Shown here: positions 10,527 to 23,600 of the stretch, piece by piece | Numbering within the stretch: position 1 is the first letter of the stretch | Layout of the letters: the number at the start of each line of letters is the position of its first letter | From: Carettochelys insculpta | Lineage: Eukaryota > Chordata > Testudines > Carettochelyidae | Length of the DNA: 64,000 nt | Direction: 5' to 3' | Assembly (NCBI RefSeq): GCF_033958435.1 | Contig: NC_134147.1 | Coordinates: 43,828,001 to 43,892,000 of the forward strand | Notes under the pieces: model-generated | The model's input: the letters and a program-made list of their open reading frames with translations, nothing else | The model's database searches: none | What the model was told of the DNA's origin: nothing | Made by a program: the position numbers and the translations under genes

Positions 10527-13500
10527 GATCTTGTCTGTTTAATGGCGAACCTTCAAATATTTCTCTGTCTACTGACTTAAAATGGGCCTCATCCACCTAG
10601 TACTTGAGCCTCCCAAAACTGTAATAACAATAACTTAACCACTATCTACCTTGCCTGACTGTAAGAGATATAGTGGTGCCTGAGGTATTAATAATATAAT
10701 CTTGGAAACAAAGGTCTGTAGCAAAGGTGATGCCAATAAGATGCATCCCCCCCACACACACATACACAATCCCCTCCTTCAGTCCTACTTTGCAAAAGAC
10801 AAAATGCTCTTGAATATTGAAAGAAGTAATGAGCGAGTGAAGTTTAAGGTCTATGTATATAGGGAGAGGTTCAATTTGAATATATGTTGCACTGCCTCTA
10901 TTAAAGAAAATAAGGTACTTCTTTACCTTCACAGTCATTCTTTTATGGGCTGAACAGCTGTAAGTTGGCTTGTAGTGGTACAAGCATAACCTGTTCCTTT
11001 GTATTAAGTAGCTGCCTGGGCACACTTCCCTGTCCTTCATATACAGTATGTAGTTGTACATGTTTCCTTACAAGCTTTGTTTCTAGCCACATGAAAGTTG
11101 TCCTAGGTTTGGAAAGTGCTTTGAAAGTGCTGGTTGCAAAAGGCGGGAAGAAGAAAAACCTTTTGGTCTTGTATGCTATCGGCTATTCGCTTGAGGTGAC
11201 CGTGTGGAAACGCTGATGGTTTTACGTCTAAAGGCAGACAGTAAGTAGACATGATTTGCTACAGAAAGGAAATCATATGAACTGCACAAAGCCCAGAGAA
11301 AGGCAAGTGGCTGATTTATTGTGAAAATTTATAGCTTTCTGACATTACCTCATTTTTATGTTAATCTTGTTAGGCCAAGTGTTGTTATGACATACTGGAG
11401 AATGATGCCAAGTTATAGTAGATCTTTGAGGCTGAGCATTAATATCTTCGTTATCTCCAGACAGTATGTTTCAATTCCGATAAACAGCATGCTTGGGGGT
11501 GTTTGCTGTGGCCACCTTGTTTTTCAGGAATCTAGTTGCTCCAAGGAGCCTTAATGAATAGACAAGGCAGAGTTCCAGACAAACCTGTCTGATACGCATG
11601 ACTACTTTTTTGCTGTTCTTTGCCATTTAAACACCAGGGCTAATATTCCATTCAGAGGAAGGAAAGGGGAGAGATGAGATTTAATTAAAAAAAAAAACTG
11701 CAACAGACCCCCAAGTCCTAATGTAGTGAACCCCACTTACAATGAAGTTTGAAAGTGAAGACAACAGCTTAAGAGGATTGTGCTGTGGAAATTGCAATGG
11801 GCGTGCCATGCCCTTTAAAAAAATAAAAGGATTCTTTTTGGAAAAAAACAAACAGCCCACACCATGGGGAAGTGGTTAGCGCACAGAACTGAGTGCCACT
11901 CATTGCTCCCTGTAAGTTGAGTGCTAGGGCTAGGCTAGAAAGGAGCATTCCCTCCACCACCAGGTTGGGATTTTTCACCTTCTCCGCCAGCCTAGGGGTC
12001 GTGTTCTGGGAAACCACAGAGCTGAAATTCTCTCCCTATTGGTGGTCACAGTGTAGACCAATGCCCAAGTCATTTAGTTATTGCAACTTTTGGCAGGTAC
12101 TCAAGGTGGGGATTCGCTGATTTAGGCTCCAGATATAAAAAATAACATAGTGGGCAGCCCAAGGGACTCACCTCATGAGATCAGGGCCATGCCTCTTCTC
12201 CCCTGGGGACAAAGCGGAGTCCTGGGCTAAGACACCACCTCACAGGTCTGTACCACCAATGCCCTGGATGGCAGTATTGGATGGATGTTTCCTCTAGCCT
12301 CAATCCTTGGAAGGGTTTCTAGGGGTGCCCCAAGAACCCCTGAGTGTCATGATTGGCTCCCCCAGTTGTGGATGACCCCAAGAACTGGCAAAATATCAGT
12401 GGACTTGAGGTGACAGCACTGGGCTGTCCCCAGTCAGGAACTTTGGAAGTTATTGGACTTGCAAAGGTGCATCCTGATTAAAGCCTATACAGCATGTGTT
12501 TGCATTCTTCTGTGTGCTGAGCGTTCGATACACGCCTTTGAACTGTTCACCTCTCCTAACTGCCAAGTGACTGATCTTTCTCAATACGTGTTCTAACACT
12601 CCAGCCCTCTGCGCTTCTAAGCGACCTACCAGTGAAATGGTTTCTCTTCCTCCCTGCAGAATTATTCAGGCCTGGGCTGGGTGAAATTAACCTTGCACCC
12701 AGGGACAGCTTTTCCAGACCGAAATATTGTAGAGATTTAAAGTTCAGCATCTCAGCAGTCTGAGAAACAGGAGACTTGTGCCACTGGAATAATGAAAGTC
12801 CCCTCCTTCCCAATGGAAAAGCCATATCGCCTCTTGCCTGGAAAGTTGGCAAGCTCTCAGACTTTAAATTTGCTTCCTGTCTTGAAGCCTTTAACTCAGA
12901 TGAAGGGATACAAAATGATTTCCTATATATGCAGTTTTGAAATGTGCTGAGATATCTCTAAGCCATGTTTTCTGTAGCATGCCGGAATACACAGAGTCCA
13001 TGGTGGTAGGCGGGTGATGCTGTTTGTCAGCACTTGCTGTGAATGACCTGTGTAAGTCTGAGGCCGCTCAAGTGAATGAGGATTACTTGTCGGTGGGATA
13101 TTTGAAGGGGTGGGCATGCATTTTGTATTGCTTCCATTAAAGGCGGCTTTAGGGTGGATTAGCTCTTACATGAAAGCAGGACATCTTCTGAGTATTGGAG
13201 AGCAGTTGTTAAAGTCATCTGTAACCTGCATTTTTATTACATATTTCTGTTTGCCTGGGAATCACAGTTGTGGACTAAGCACCAACTGTGATACATGTAC
13301 AAACACAGTACTGAAAGATACTCCCTACCTTCAACCTTTCCAAAGTACTTTACCCCTCTGAGGCATCTAATTTCTCTTCTTGCACTCAAGTTTCACCTCA
13401 CTTAAAACTACTTGCTTACAAAGTCTGATACAAAAATACAAACCTGTCACAGCAGGCTGTTACTGAATAATGGCCGACTTTCTCTTTTTTACCATATAAT

Positions 13501-15343
13501 TATAAAATAACGCAATTATAATATAAATATTGTACTTACATTTCAGTATGTAGAGCAGTATAAACAAGTCACTGTCTGTAGGACATTTTCGTGTGTACTG
13601 ACTTCACTGTGTTTTTTCTGTAGCATGTTATAAAACTAGGGAAATAGCTAGATGAGTCAGGGAGTCCCCCATGTGCATATGTACTGCTGATTGACAGCCA
13701 CTGGTTTTAATGGGCAATTGATCTGAACCAATATAGCCACTTCTATTATATCAGTCCTACTAGTAGAGGGGGAAAGAATAATTTATATGTTAGAACAGGG
13801 AGGAGGCCCCAGTATTAGATCAATGTATTAAAGTTTGAGCAGATATTACGTGATGTGGCACAGCAATCTATGAACTTCAGAGTAATTGAAATAATAAAGA
13901 GAGTGTATTGATTTTGTTGGATCCCGTACTAATTACCATTTAAAAGTACGTTACAGTTTGGAGGTAGGAGTTCACAAATTCCCCTCTGATCTCATTGTTT
14001 TTGTGAGAGTAATGGGCACATTCAGGCTCCCGGTGAATTGAACTGATCATTGTCAGTCTGTAATCTTGCCAACAGCGAAATGAAAGGTACAAAGAAATGC
14101 TGCCCCACAGCAGGGATTTGCTTTCTCATTCCTGGTGCTGTAGAGAGCTTGGAGTTTTCCCTTCCTTTTCACACTTGGCATTTTTCCTTGACTTTTAATT
14201 GCCATGTGATGTGCCCCCTCACCTATCTAGAGAATTGCCACACCAGTGCTATAAAAGCTGCTGCATTGATGGCCTCGTCAAGCCTTTGCCCCTTTCCTTT
14301 TCACTGCGCCAACCCCTGGCAGTGTGAGGAGTGGATACCTAAGACCAGATTTCAGGCTGGCTTTCTCTCTCCCTTTTCTGCTTCAACTTAGATTGTTTGA
14401 AATATTAACTATGTCAATCCTACCTTCGCTATAGTTGCCCATGTGGCATTATTGGTAAGCAGAGCTGGGCAGAAAACTCCTATTTTGCAAACCTGTAAAT
14501 CCTGATGTACCTGAAAAACAGTGAATCATGGACTGCCAGTGATTATTCCAAGTAGAGCCCAGGATGACATCATTTGCAATGGAAAACTGCAAGATTCTGG
14601 CAAGAAAGCAAGTGCAGGGGATGCAAAAGAAATATCCCCTTCTGGAAAAGATGAGATAGGATGAGTTAAAGAGCTGCTGAGTGGTCTAAAGAGCTTGAAG
14701 AGGCCAGAATTTTTTGCAAATTCCTGTTTTCTGTCCAAGTAAGTGGGCAGTTTAAGTATGTGTTAGAAATACATGACAAATATGCAATAAAATTCTCACT
14801 TTACACTTGCCCACTCATACTCCAACCTAGTTTTAGATGCAGACTAACATCTTGATTTAACAAGTCAAGGTCAATTTGAAGAGAGAGTTAGATCAGAGTT
14901 CATCTTCATCTAGAGTAAGAGCGAGTTCAAGGTTAGCTACAGGATGTCAGTAACCTCAGCCCCATCCTAACCATTTGTATTAGGCTGAACACACTCATAG
15001 GTCTCCATCTGGGAGAGCACTTCAACACATGCTTAATTATAAGCAGCTGTATAATCCCACTGATTTCAGTGGGAATTCCCAAGTGTTGAAAGCTGAGCTA
15101 GTGTTGATGTGTTCTGCTGAATCAGGGCCTGGTGGCTGTGGTGATAAAATTTGTGCATTTGATTTGTGCAATTTCTAAGCCTTTGAAAATCACACTCATT
15201 CACACACAACTTGTGCGCAGCTATGGAAGGCCAGACTTCTGTGTATAGCTAAATTGGGTTGCCCAGACAATAACATACAGGTCCAAATGATGCTTAGTGA
15301 CCAAGTTCCTACTAAAAGCCAAGAGGAACTGAGTGCTTAACTG
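10527..15343. other. Intronic sequence, no supported gene
   Basis: The ORF of 139 codons at 10642-11061 (-) has no recognisable domain or splice context. A more GC-rich stretch at about 11760-12470 looks compositionally different from its surroundings and may be an old repeat, but no ends or similarity could be named. Nothing else was recognised. Confidence 0.4.
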
Positions 15344-15544
15344 CCAAGTGTTTGTTTAACCTGCTCTTAAAGATCTTCAATGATGGAGATTCCACAACCC
15401 TCCTAGGCAACTTATTCCAGTGTTGAACAATCCTGACAGTGAAGAAGTTTTTCCTAATATCCAACCTAAGCCTCCCTTGTTGCAATTTATGTCCTTTGCT
15501 ACTTTAGGTTAAGAAGGTTAAGGAGAATAATTTTTCTCCCTCTT

Positions 15545-15862
15545 CAGTAAACTCTTCCATGTCTGGCATTCTATTATCTAGAAGTCTCAAATAACCAGCA
15601 TTTTAACCATAAGTAAATTTATACGTACAAAATAGTGAGAGTAAATACAAACGAATAGAGTAAATACAGTATAAGTTACAGTGTACAACACTACTGTTGG
15701 TAAACAGAGTACTCTGCATACATTTTTGTTTATTTCTTAATAGTGAATCTTGTTTTTCTTTAGTGTTATGCCATTGCTAGGTATAGCTCTCTGTTATCCA
15801 AAATATCTGACTATCAAGCAACCTCCTGGTCCCGGGGCTGCCAGATATGAAAGAGTTTACTG
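15545..15862. mobile_element. Tigger/pogo-like MITE nested in CR1
   Basis: Its 5' end CAGTAAACTCTTCCATGTCT is mirrored by the 3' end, whose reverse complement reads CAGTAAACTCTTTCATATCT: 18 of 20 positions match. TA follows the right end (15863-15864); the left TA is mutated. CR1 3' UTR text continues on both sides, showing insertion after the CR1. No transposase ORF is present. Length is 318 bp. Confidence 0.82.
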
Positions 15863-16217
15863 TAACACCTCTTTAGGTACTTGAGAGCTGTTTTCATGCC
15901 CCGTCTCACCCTTCTCTTTTCCAAACAGAACAAGCCGAATTCTTTCAATCTTCCTCATAGGTCATGTTTTTTAGACCTTTAACCAATGTGTTGCTTTTCT
16001 CTGGACCATCTCCAAACTAGACACTCTGTTTCAGTTGAGGCCTAATCAGCACAGAGAAGAGCAAAAGAATTATTTCTTGAGTCTTGCTCACAACACTCTG
16101 GTTAAGGCATCCCACAATGATGTTTGCTTTTCATTCCAACAGTGCACACTGTTGACTTACATTCAGCTTGTGGTTCACTGACCCCTAGATCCCATTCTGC
16201 AGTAATACTTCCTAGAC

Positions 16218-16660
16218 TTGTGGCGCCCGATGCATTTGCCACTCACCACATGTGGCGAACAGGACGCTGTTAGGCAAACGTCTCTCTCGAGCCACGTGGC
16301 TCTTAAAGGCTCTTAAATGCAGCTCCTCCTGAGAGCCACACGTGGGGAGTACTGTCCGCCTGCTCTGCGCACATGCTCCACCGCTTGGTGGAAGAAGTGT
16401 GTGGAGGCAGCAGCCCTGGTGGCAGCTCTCACAGCTTTAGTGAGATGCTGGCATTAAATTAGAACAGATGGGGCTGAGGTGCCCGGCTCTGGGGGAGGGC
16501 ATTTATTTAGAGGCGGAGCTGGGAGTGCGTGGCTCTGGAGGAGGAGAAGGGCATTTATTTAGTGCAGGGGTTGGAGGCTGGGAGTATGAATAATATGGCG
16601 AATATGGAAAGATGACAGCCACAAGTGTAGTGATCTTTGAATACCTGTTGGACACTGCTG
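16218..16660. mobile_element. Non-autonomous hAT element nested in CR1
   Basis: A perfect 8-bp target duplication, TCCTAGAC, flanks the element at 16210-16217 and 16661-16668, which is the hAT signature length. The right end GTTGGACACTGCTG resembles common hAT termini; the left end TTGTGGCGCCC is more diverged. The interior has GAGCCACGTGGCTCTTAAAG, shared in style with the element at 42643-43468. Removing it restores continuous CR1 sequence. Confidence 0.85.
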
Positions 16661-18224
16661 TCCTAGACAGTCATGTCCCATTTTGTAGGTGTGAAACTGA
16701 TTGTTCCTTCATAAACAGAGTACTTTGCGTTTGCCATTATTGAATTTCATCCTGTGTAGCTCAGACCATTTCTCCAGTTTGTCCAGATCATTTTGAATTA
16801 CAATCCAAAGCTCTTGCAACCCCTCCCAGTTCAGTATCAACTGCAGGCTTTATGAGATTACTCTCTATGCCATTACCTAAATCGTTGATGAAGATACTGG
16901 ACAGAACCAGTTATAAAACTGATTCCTGCGGAACCCCACTTGTTATGCCCTTCCAGCATAACTATGAATCATATTAAATGATCCATAGTGAACATAAGAA
17001 CCATAACTGGCCATACTAGTTGGATAACTACTCTCTGAGCATGGTTATCCAACCAGTTGTGCACAACCCTTATAATAGCCCCATTTCCATTGTATTTCCA
17101 TAGTTTCTTGATAAGAAGGTCATGCGAGATTGTATCAAATGCTTTACTAAAATCTAGGTGTACCAAGTCTACACCTCATGGACAAAACTTGTTATCCTAT
17201 CAAAGAAAGCTAACGGGTTAGTTTGATATGATTTGTTCTTTACAAATCCATGCTGACTGCTATTTATCATCATATTATCTTACAGATGTGTGTGGATATA
17301 TTCTTTAACTATTCAATCCATTTTCTTCACTGGGACAGAAATTTAGGTTAGGTTGACTAGTCTGTAGTTTCCTGGGTTATCCTTATTTCCCTTTTTATAA
17401 ATGGTTACCCTATTTGCCATTTTCCAGTCTCCTGGAATCTCTCGTATCTTCCATAACTTTTCAAAGATGATAGTCGATGGCTCAGATACCTCCTTGGTCA
17501 CATCCCTGAGTATTCTAGGATGCATTTCATCAAGCTCTGGTGACTAAAGACATCAACCTTTTGTAACCAATTCTTTATTTATTTTTCCATTTTAAATTCT
17601 GAATTTACATACCTTTTCTCCAGCATTCACTGTTGTGGACATCCAATCACCACTAATCTTCTTGGTGAAAACTGAAGTAAAGGAGTCATTTGGCACCTCC
17701 ACCATTTCCACATTTTCCATGATTGTTTTTCCTTCTTCATTAATCAATGAGCCTACCCTGCCTTGGCATTCCCCTTTCTTCTAATAGCTTGGTCGAACAT
17801 TTTCTTATTACCCTTCATGTCTTTAGCTAGATTGAACTTATTCTGTGCCTTGGCCTTTCTAATTTTGCCACTACATATTTGTATTATTTGTTGATATTTA
17901 TACTTTGTACTTTGACCTAGTTTCTACTTTTTGTTAGGGCTCTTTTTTTATTTTTTTTTTTATTTTCAGCTCATTCAAGATCTCCGGGTTAAGCCAGGGT
18001 GGTGTCTTGCCATACTTCCCATCTTTTCTACGCACTGGCATAATGTGCTCTTGCGCTTTTAATAGCATCCATTTGAAAAACCTCCAAATGTCTTCATTTG
18101 TTTTTCCTCTTGGTCTTGCTTCCCATGGGACCTTACCTACCAGCTCTCTGAGTTTGTTAGAGTTTGCCTTTTTGAAATCTATTGTCATATTTAAATGATG
18201 ATGATAATACCCAACTCTCATGTA

Positions 18225-18405
18225 GATGGCACTTTGCAGCAGTCAATCTCAAACCATTCTAGAAGATGTAAATATTGTCATACGTATTTTGAGGCACACA
18301 GAACAGAAGTGACTTGTCTCTGATTACCTAGCAAATCAGTGGAAAATCTGCAAATAAAAACTAGATTCTCCTGAGTCTAGTGCTTTCTCCACTACGCCAC
18401 ATTTT
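18225..18405 (-). repeat. MIR-like SINE remnant
   Basis: The order AGAAGTGACTTGTCTCTGAT, TAGCAAATCAGTGG, AGATTCTCCTGAGTCTAGTG and TTTCTCCACTACGCCA follows the reverse complement of MIR, from the CORE region to the tRNA-like 5' part. Confidence 0.65.
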
Positions 18406-18599
18406 ACTATTTCTAATAAACTTTATCAACATTACATGTTTTTTCATCTGAGGATCTCCAAAGCATTTCTCACTACTGAGGAAAGCAGGTTCACAAAAGG
18501 CCTTTGAGTGGACTGACTCTTATTCAACATAAACTAGAGATAGGGAGACTGAATAACCAAGCCACTTTAGTCTCATTGGCTGCCAATAGAATTGTAGGT

Positions 18600-18705
18600 G
18601 CTTCACAGTTCAGAAAATCAAACCCTGTTTAACTAACCCAAGGCCAGATGAGTCAGTTGTAGAGTTGGTAGCAGACCTCAGCTGTCCTGGGCTCCAGACT
18701 ACATT
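18600..18705 (-). repeat. Second MIR-like remnant
   Basis: AACCCAAGGCCAGATGAGTC, AGAGTTGGTAGCAGACC and CTGGGCTCCAGACTAC follow the reverse MIR order. It is short and diverged. Confidence 0.45.
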
Positions 18706-18712
18706 GCTTATA

Positions 18713-18849
18713 GATATTTTTGTTTCAGAGAGTTAGCTGTGTTAGTCTGTATCTACACACACACACACGCGCGCGAAAACTCATTGCCTAATACATTATT
18801 TTGTTAGTCTCTGAAGTGCTTTTTTTCTTTTGTGATATTAGTTTGTTTC
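18713..18849 (-). mobile_element. Retroposon copy with 5' inversion and target duplication
   Basis: GATATTTTTGTTTC (18713-18726) on the left and GATATTAGTTTGTTTC (18834-18849) on the right form a 14-16 bp target duplication. Between them the left segment is the family 3' tail in antisense (TCAGAGAGTTAGCTGTGTTA) and the right segment is the upstream body in sense (CTCATTGCCTAATACATTAT). A CA/CG microsatellite separates them at about 18757-18773. This is the layout expected when the 5' part of a retroposon is inverted during integration. Confidence 0.8.
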
Positions 18850-20470
18850 TGAAAATCTTTCAGAACATCTCATGATTTTTATAGTTTGTAAAGTCTGAAA
18901 GAAGGTGATGTTGGCTCATGATTAAAATTTTCCCGATCATCTTGAATAGAAATATCTTGGCTATGAAACAACGACATGTTGGAGCAATTTGTCAGCGTAA
19001 CAACCTTTCCTGTGTCCGTGTGGCAGTTTTCTTTATTGGACTCTGCAAACAGTGCAGAAATAAAGAATGCTTGAAAAGCAGAAAAAGGAAATATTTTATA
19101 GGAAAGGAGGCTGCTTCTTTCCCAGGTGGGACAGGATGCCCATCAGCAAAACAGCTGCTTTGGTTTTAAAAGGACACACTCAAGGTTGTTAGGCCTTAAA
19201 AAATGAATATGCCTCGACAACAGTTTCTTAACACATGGTATTGTTTTCAGGATACCTGTGTATTTAATCTTCCAATCAGTTGGTGAAGCTATAAGAAGAA
19301 TGAACCCTTGTGTCGCTTATTGTGACTCTTGTCTAGTCTCACGCCACTCAAGTGGAGCCATTGGGCTGTTGGTTTGCAATTGGTTTCCACATCGTACAGT
19401 TGATTTAATCATATGATGGTTTAATTGGGCTTTGCTCAGAGAATGATCATGCTCCCATTTGCTAACAGGCCCTAACAAAAATCCCAGAACCAGTGTGTGT
19501 CATTGGGTTTTAAAACTTGACAGCAGGAATATTAAAGTAGTTGCATGTCCCTCGCTGTTACACTGGGCAGGGAAGCTGTGTTGGACCTGGACTGGCAACC
19601 ATTTAAGTATGGTGGACATTCGCATGATTTGGAGTCCAGTGTAAAGAGGGATTTAGAAGGATTTGCTCAGGAGGTGCCTGCATAGCTCTTTAGGGAGCCA
19701 AAATGGTGAGTGGAGCAAAGAATGGTCCTGGCTGAAATCTTTTGAGTACGTTTAATCATCAATTTGTCCTAGTTCTTCTTTTCAATTCTGAATAATTAAC
19801 ATGCAAAGGAACGAATAAGTGTCCAGAATACAGTATGTTTGCTACAGGAGTTTGCTTCTGCAATCCTTCAGCATTGTATTTCCTTTTCAGGGAAAACGGG
19901 TGTATATATGGTGCGTATGATGTATCATGAAGGTACTAAAGATAGTTGTAGGCAATTTTGCCTGTGAGCTGAGTGCTTGGGTGGATGTCCAGGAAAAAAA
20001 TCAGGTGCTGCTTAGTTGAATGGCAGAGCCTGCAGCCATCCACAGTGGGCTGCATGTGTTTCTACTGGTAGTGCACATAACAGAATCTATTCCACCCATG
20101 GCTGGAAAATATTAGCGGGAACCTGGGCTGTAGGCAGTCAGCTCTGTGGGGTGAACATGATCGACTGGTGAGAAATACCCTGGGGATTAAGAGCGTTTTA
20201 TCTGAAGGCACTATGTGGCTCTTCCATAAAGCACTGATTTGTAACTTACCATGGAAGTATGATTATCAGGGAGACTCAGCATACAGCAAACATTCAGACA
20301 GCCTATAGCAGCAGTTATGAACTGGGACTCCAGGAGGCCACAAGCTGGGTTCGGGGGGTCTGCAAACCCCAAGTTTAAGGGCTCTCTGGAGTATAATGGG
20401 GAAAGCTCTTGGTTGAGGTGGTGCAATTGTTGGTTCAAGCCCTTCCTGTGAAGGAAGCCACCCTTGGTTT
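18850..20470. other. Intronic sequence, no gene
   Basis: No domains, splice-supported exons or clear repeats seen. The 83-codon ORF at 18918-19169 has a cysteine-rich middle but no recognised family or context. Confidence 0.45.
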
Positions 20471-20668
20471 GGGGGCAGGGATAGCTCAGTGGTTTGGGCA
20501 TTAGCCTGCTAAACCCAGAGTTACGAGTTTAATCCTTGAGGAGGCCATTTAGGGATTGGGGCAAAATAGATGTCAGGGATGGTACTTGGCCCTGCTAAGA
20601 GGGCAGGGGACTGGACTAGATGACCTCTCAAGGTCCCTTCCAGTTCTAGGAGATGTGTATCTCCAATT
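20471..20668 (+). mobile_element. tRNA-derived SINE with CR1-like tail (turtle Cry/Pol III type)
   Basis: A Pol III A box, TAGCTCAGTGG (20482-20492), and a B box, GAGTTTAATCC (20525-20535), sit 33 bp apart in a tRNA-like head. A unique body follows, then a 3' end containing GGGGACTGGACTAGATGACC and AGGTCCCTTCCAGTTCTAGG, text shared with turtle CR1 tails. This head-plus-LINE-tail design is known for the cryptodiran turtle SINE, which is mobilised by CR1. The copy is close to full length and moderately diverged. Confidence 0.85.
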
Positions 20669-23600
20669 ATTTCTTATTTTCTAAGGGCATATTTGGAAGG
20701 GACACTGCCCCCTGCCCCATCCACTGCAGTGCCCTACCCAGGCGGGGCAGTCCTGAGAGCAACTCTGCACATATCATTCCCTGGCTAGGTCAGAGCCAGG
20801 GAGCATAGAGGCCTGTGACTCTGGCTGATACAATTGAGTGGGCAGCCAGGGTGGTCCCCAGGATCCTCCTCCTTTCTGGTAGTGCCTGGGGCTGCTCCTC
20901 AGCTTCGAGCTCTTTTTGACTTCTCCTGAAGCCAGTGAGAGCAGCATGGGTGGGGTGGGGGGTGAGGGCAGAGCCTCTGCGGGCAGCAAATGTGGGGTGG
21001 GGGATACACAGGAAGAGCACATAGCTCTGAGCTACCCCCTCTCCCTGCACCCTGTCTGCTCTCTGTCTGTACACAGCCCCTAGCTACCTCCTCCCTGCAT
21101 TCTGAGTCTACCCACTGCCCACACAGAGCCCCTGGGCCACCCCTTTATGTGCTCAGGTGTGTATTGTATCACCTTCACCAGCTGGCATTGGGGAATGCAG
21201 AAGGGTTTGTTGGTAGCTGCAGGACTATTCTGATAGTTCTTCTTTTTCTGCAAAAGTCAAGGTTGATTCCAGCTTCTTTTCCATTGTTCTGCCAAAACTC
21301 TGTCAGATTATAGGTTGCATTGGTAGAAACAAAAGAAACCTTGTAAAGGGAGGACTTTAATTCCATTGCTTTCCCGATTTGCTGCCTTCTTGATTCATGT
21401 GCTGTTTTCTCAGGTTTAGCTTAACAATTAGTTGGTGCATCCATACTTAGTGCTTCACTGAAAGCTGTCAAAACATGAAAATGAGAAGACTTACTCTCAA
21501 AGCTTTTTGGTTTGTGATTTGGAAAGCTCATGTCTCTCTCTCTGGCTTTCCAATTTTACCTCTGTTTAACTCTTTGTTCACCTGGCACTTGGCAATCGTC
21601 AAATCTGATTGCTTTGTTCAATGATAATATGCTTGAGGCTAACTATAAATTGGGGTCATCAAAATGGATTAATAAAGGTTTCCAAAATAATTGTTAAGGA
21701 TCTCTGAATGGAGTTGTATCCACACTCTTTAAAGCTTTGTGAGCTCTGAGAACAGAAAAAAGTTCTAACAGGTTAGAAGAAAGCAGAGGAGTGGCTAGAG
21801 CTGTATTTATCAGTGAGAAAAGAACAAATCTGTCTTCCAAAAAGGAATGGTTAGAGGAGGAGACTATGCTGGTCATGACTCCTTGGATCTTCTGATGCCT
21901 CTGCAACAGATTTGTTTGTGTGGCAAGTCACTTTTAGCCTTTCTTGTTCTTATTTTTTCAGTTTTTAAAATGGGTATAAGATTAGTTCTTGCCTACCTCA
22001 GGATGGCTGTTTGAGCCTATATTGTCAGCAAAGGGCCGGGGGATAATTGAATGAAAGATAATAAGTGCAAAACCAAGCTGAAACTGTCTTTTTTCTTTTT
22101 TTTTTTTTGTGGTTAGAAAAACTTTAGCTTTAAAAAGGAAAATCTAAAATATGATTATCTTTCACATTTCTTGATTTCTTCTAGCAGCAGGAAATAAATT
22201 TACTATATGTTTCATGGAGAGATATGATCTTGCAACCTTTTCCAACCCATGAGCGTAACAAGCTTGGAGAAAATTTGGTTTGGCCAGAAAGTCCTGTGTC
22301 CAAATTATTGGCTGGGTCTAGGGAAAGCAGACAACCTTGCAGCTTTTAAAATGTGGCTATGTGAGCTGGAGTTATTAAAAACATTTCCAAAAGTGAAGCT
22401 GTCATTTGAGAGATGGCTATAAATATTTATGTGAATGGTTATGTCTGTCACAAGTTTGTCTTGTTTCATTGTCAAAAAAGACATAAAGCTACAGTGCCGT
22501 TACTGAATATGTAATGAGAAAAAGACTTCATAAAACACAGAGAAATTAGTCAAGTCCTGCATTGATTTTATTTTAGAGGCTAATTACTGTAAATCAGCTT
22601 TTCAGCCTGTTGCATAATTCACTAGGAAACCAAATTGGAAAGGGTCTGTACCCCCCAAACCAGCTGTTTCCTTATGCTAACATTTCAGATGGCACTGAGA
22701 ACTGGAGGCAGCTCTACCACTCATGATGCTGATGCATTATGAAATATTGCTGCATGTTTTAGAAATGAGAGGATGCTACTCCCTGGATATTAGAGCACTG
22801 GAACACTGCCGAAATGGAGAAGAAGAGAGAAGATTTATGATATTGCATCCACATTCTAGCTGAGCCCTTTGGGAGAGCTCAAAAATCTAATGACTGTGGA
22901 TGCATGGAATATTAGCCTTTTTGAGGAAGAAATTGTAATGCTGACATGGTTTTAATGCCCATTCATTGATTACTCCCCCCTTCCTTTAATTCAATTTTTT
23001 TTCTTTACTTTTTTTTTATTTGTTTTAAATGGAGATTGTAGATCTGGTTCATTTCCCCTCCCGCTTCTTTCTCTGTCCTTTGTCTGTGGTGCTCACGGTA
23101 GCTAGTCAACAGCAGCTGATGATAGATGTCAAGGCTGGGAGCAAACAGCTGCTGATTTGATTATTACTGTTTCATCTTCTAACCTTTGGAGCATTGTGGG
23201 AATATTTATTCACCCAGTCACGCTTAATGGCATTTGGTGCAATATCTCCACAGGAACAATGAAGGAATGGTATTATTCAGAGGGAGTTTAGATACTAATA
23301 CTCTTGTTCATGTTTATTTAAGGATATGCGAAGAGGTGAAACACATTTTTTTTTTTGCAATATGAATTTGGGCTGTGCCTTTTTCTGTTGGGGAGAAATT
23401 ACAGACATTGATGGGTAGCCGGAGCGATACACATTATGTTAATAAAGTAATTGTACTGTATTGATGTAAAGAGGATAGATTCATTATAAATTTTTGTTGT
23501 AATACTTTTTTTATAGCAGATGTGTAGCACATGAACTAATTTGCATGCAGATAAGGAAGCCCTGACAGACTGTTAGCATAATTTCTCCATAGCATCCAGT

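Larger units (their letters stand above)
15344..18195 (-). mobile_element. CR1 LINE, 5'-truncated, two nested insertions
   Basis: Read on the minus strand, three decayed ORF2 blocks occur in order. First is a segment between endonuclease and RT (18180-17940) with [20 protein letters not shown] and [17 protein letters not shown]. Next is an early RT block (17525-17343) containing IPGDWKMANRVTIYKKGN. Last is RT motif A (17166-16990) with LDFSKAFDTISHDLLIKKL. The 3' UTR follows down to about 15344, including the CR1 text for a few cysteine-poor, TTCCA-rich 3' sequences. Frameshifts and stops inactivate it. It was later hit by a Tigger-like MITE (15545-15862) and a hAT element (16218-16660). The 5' end is truncated near 18195; the usual CR1 8-bp terminal repeats are not visible at the 3' end. 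Confidence 0.88.

Noticed and set aside
10642..11061. 139-codon ORF on the minus strand
   Set aside because: No domain, no splice context, and an overlapping open frame on the other strand; likely chance.
11870..11940. tRNA-like text with GTGGTTAGCGC
   Set aside because: An A-box-like stretch is present, but no B box at the right distance and no cloverleaf could be drawn.
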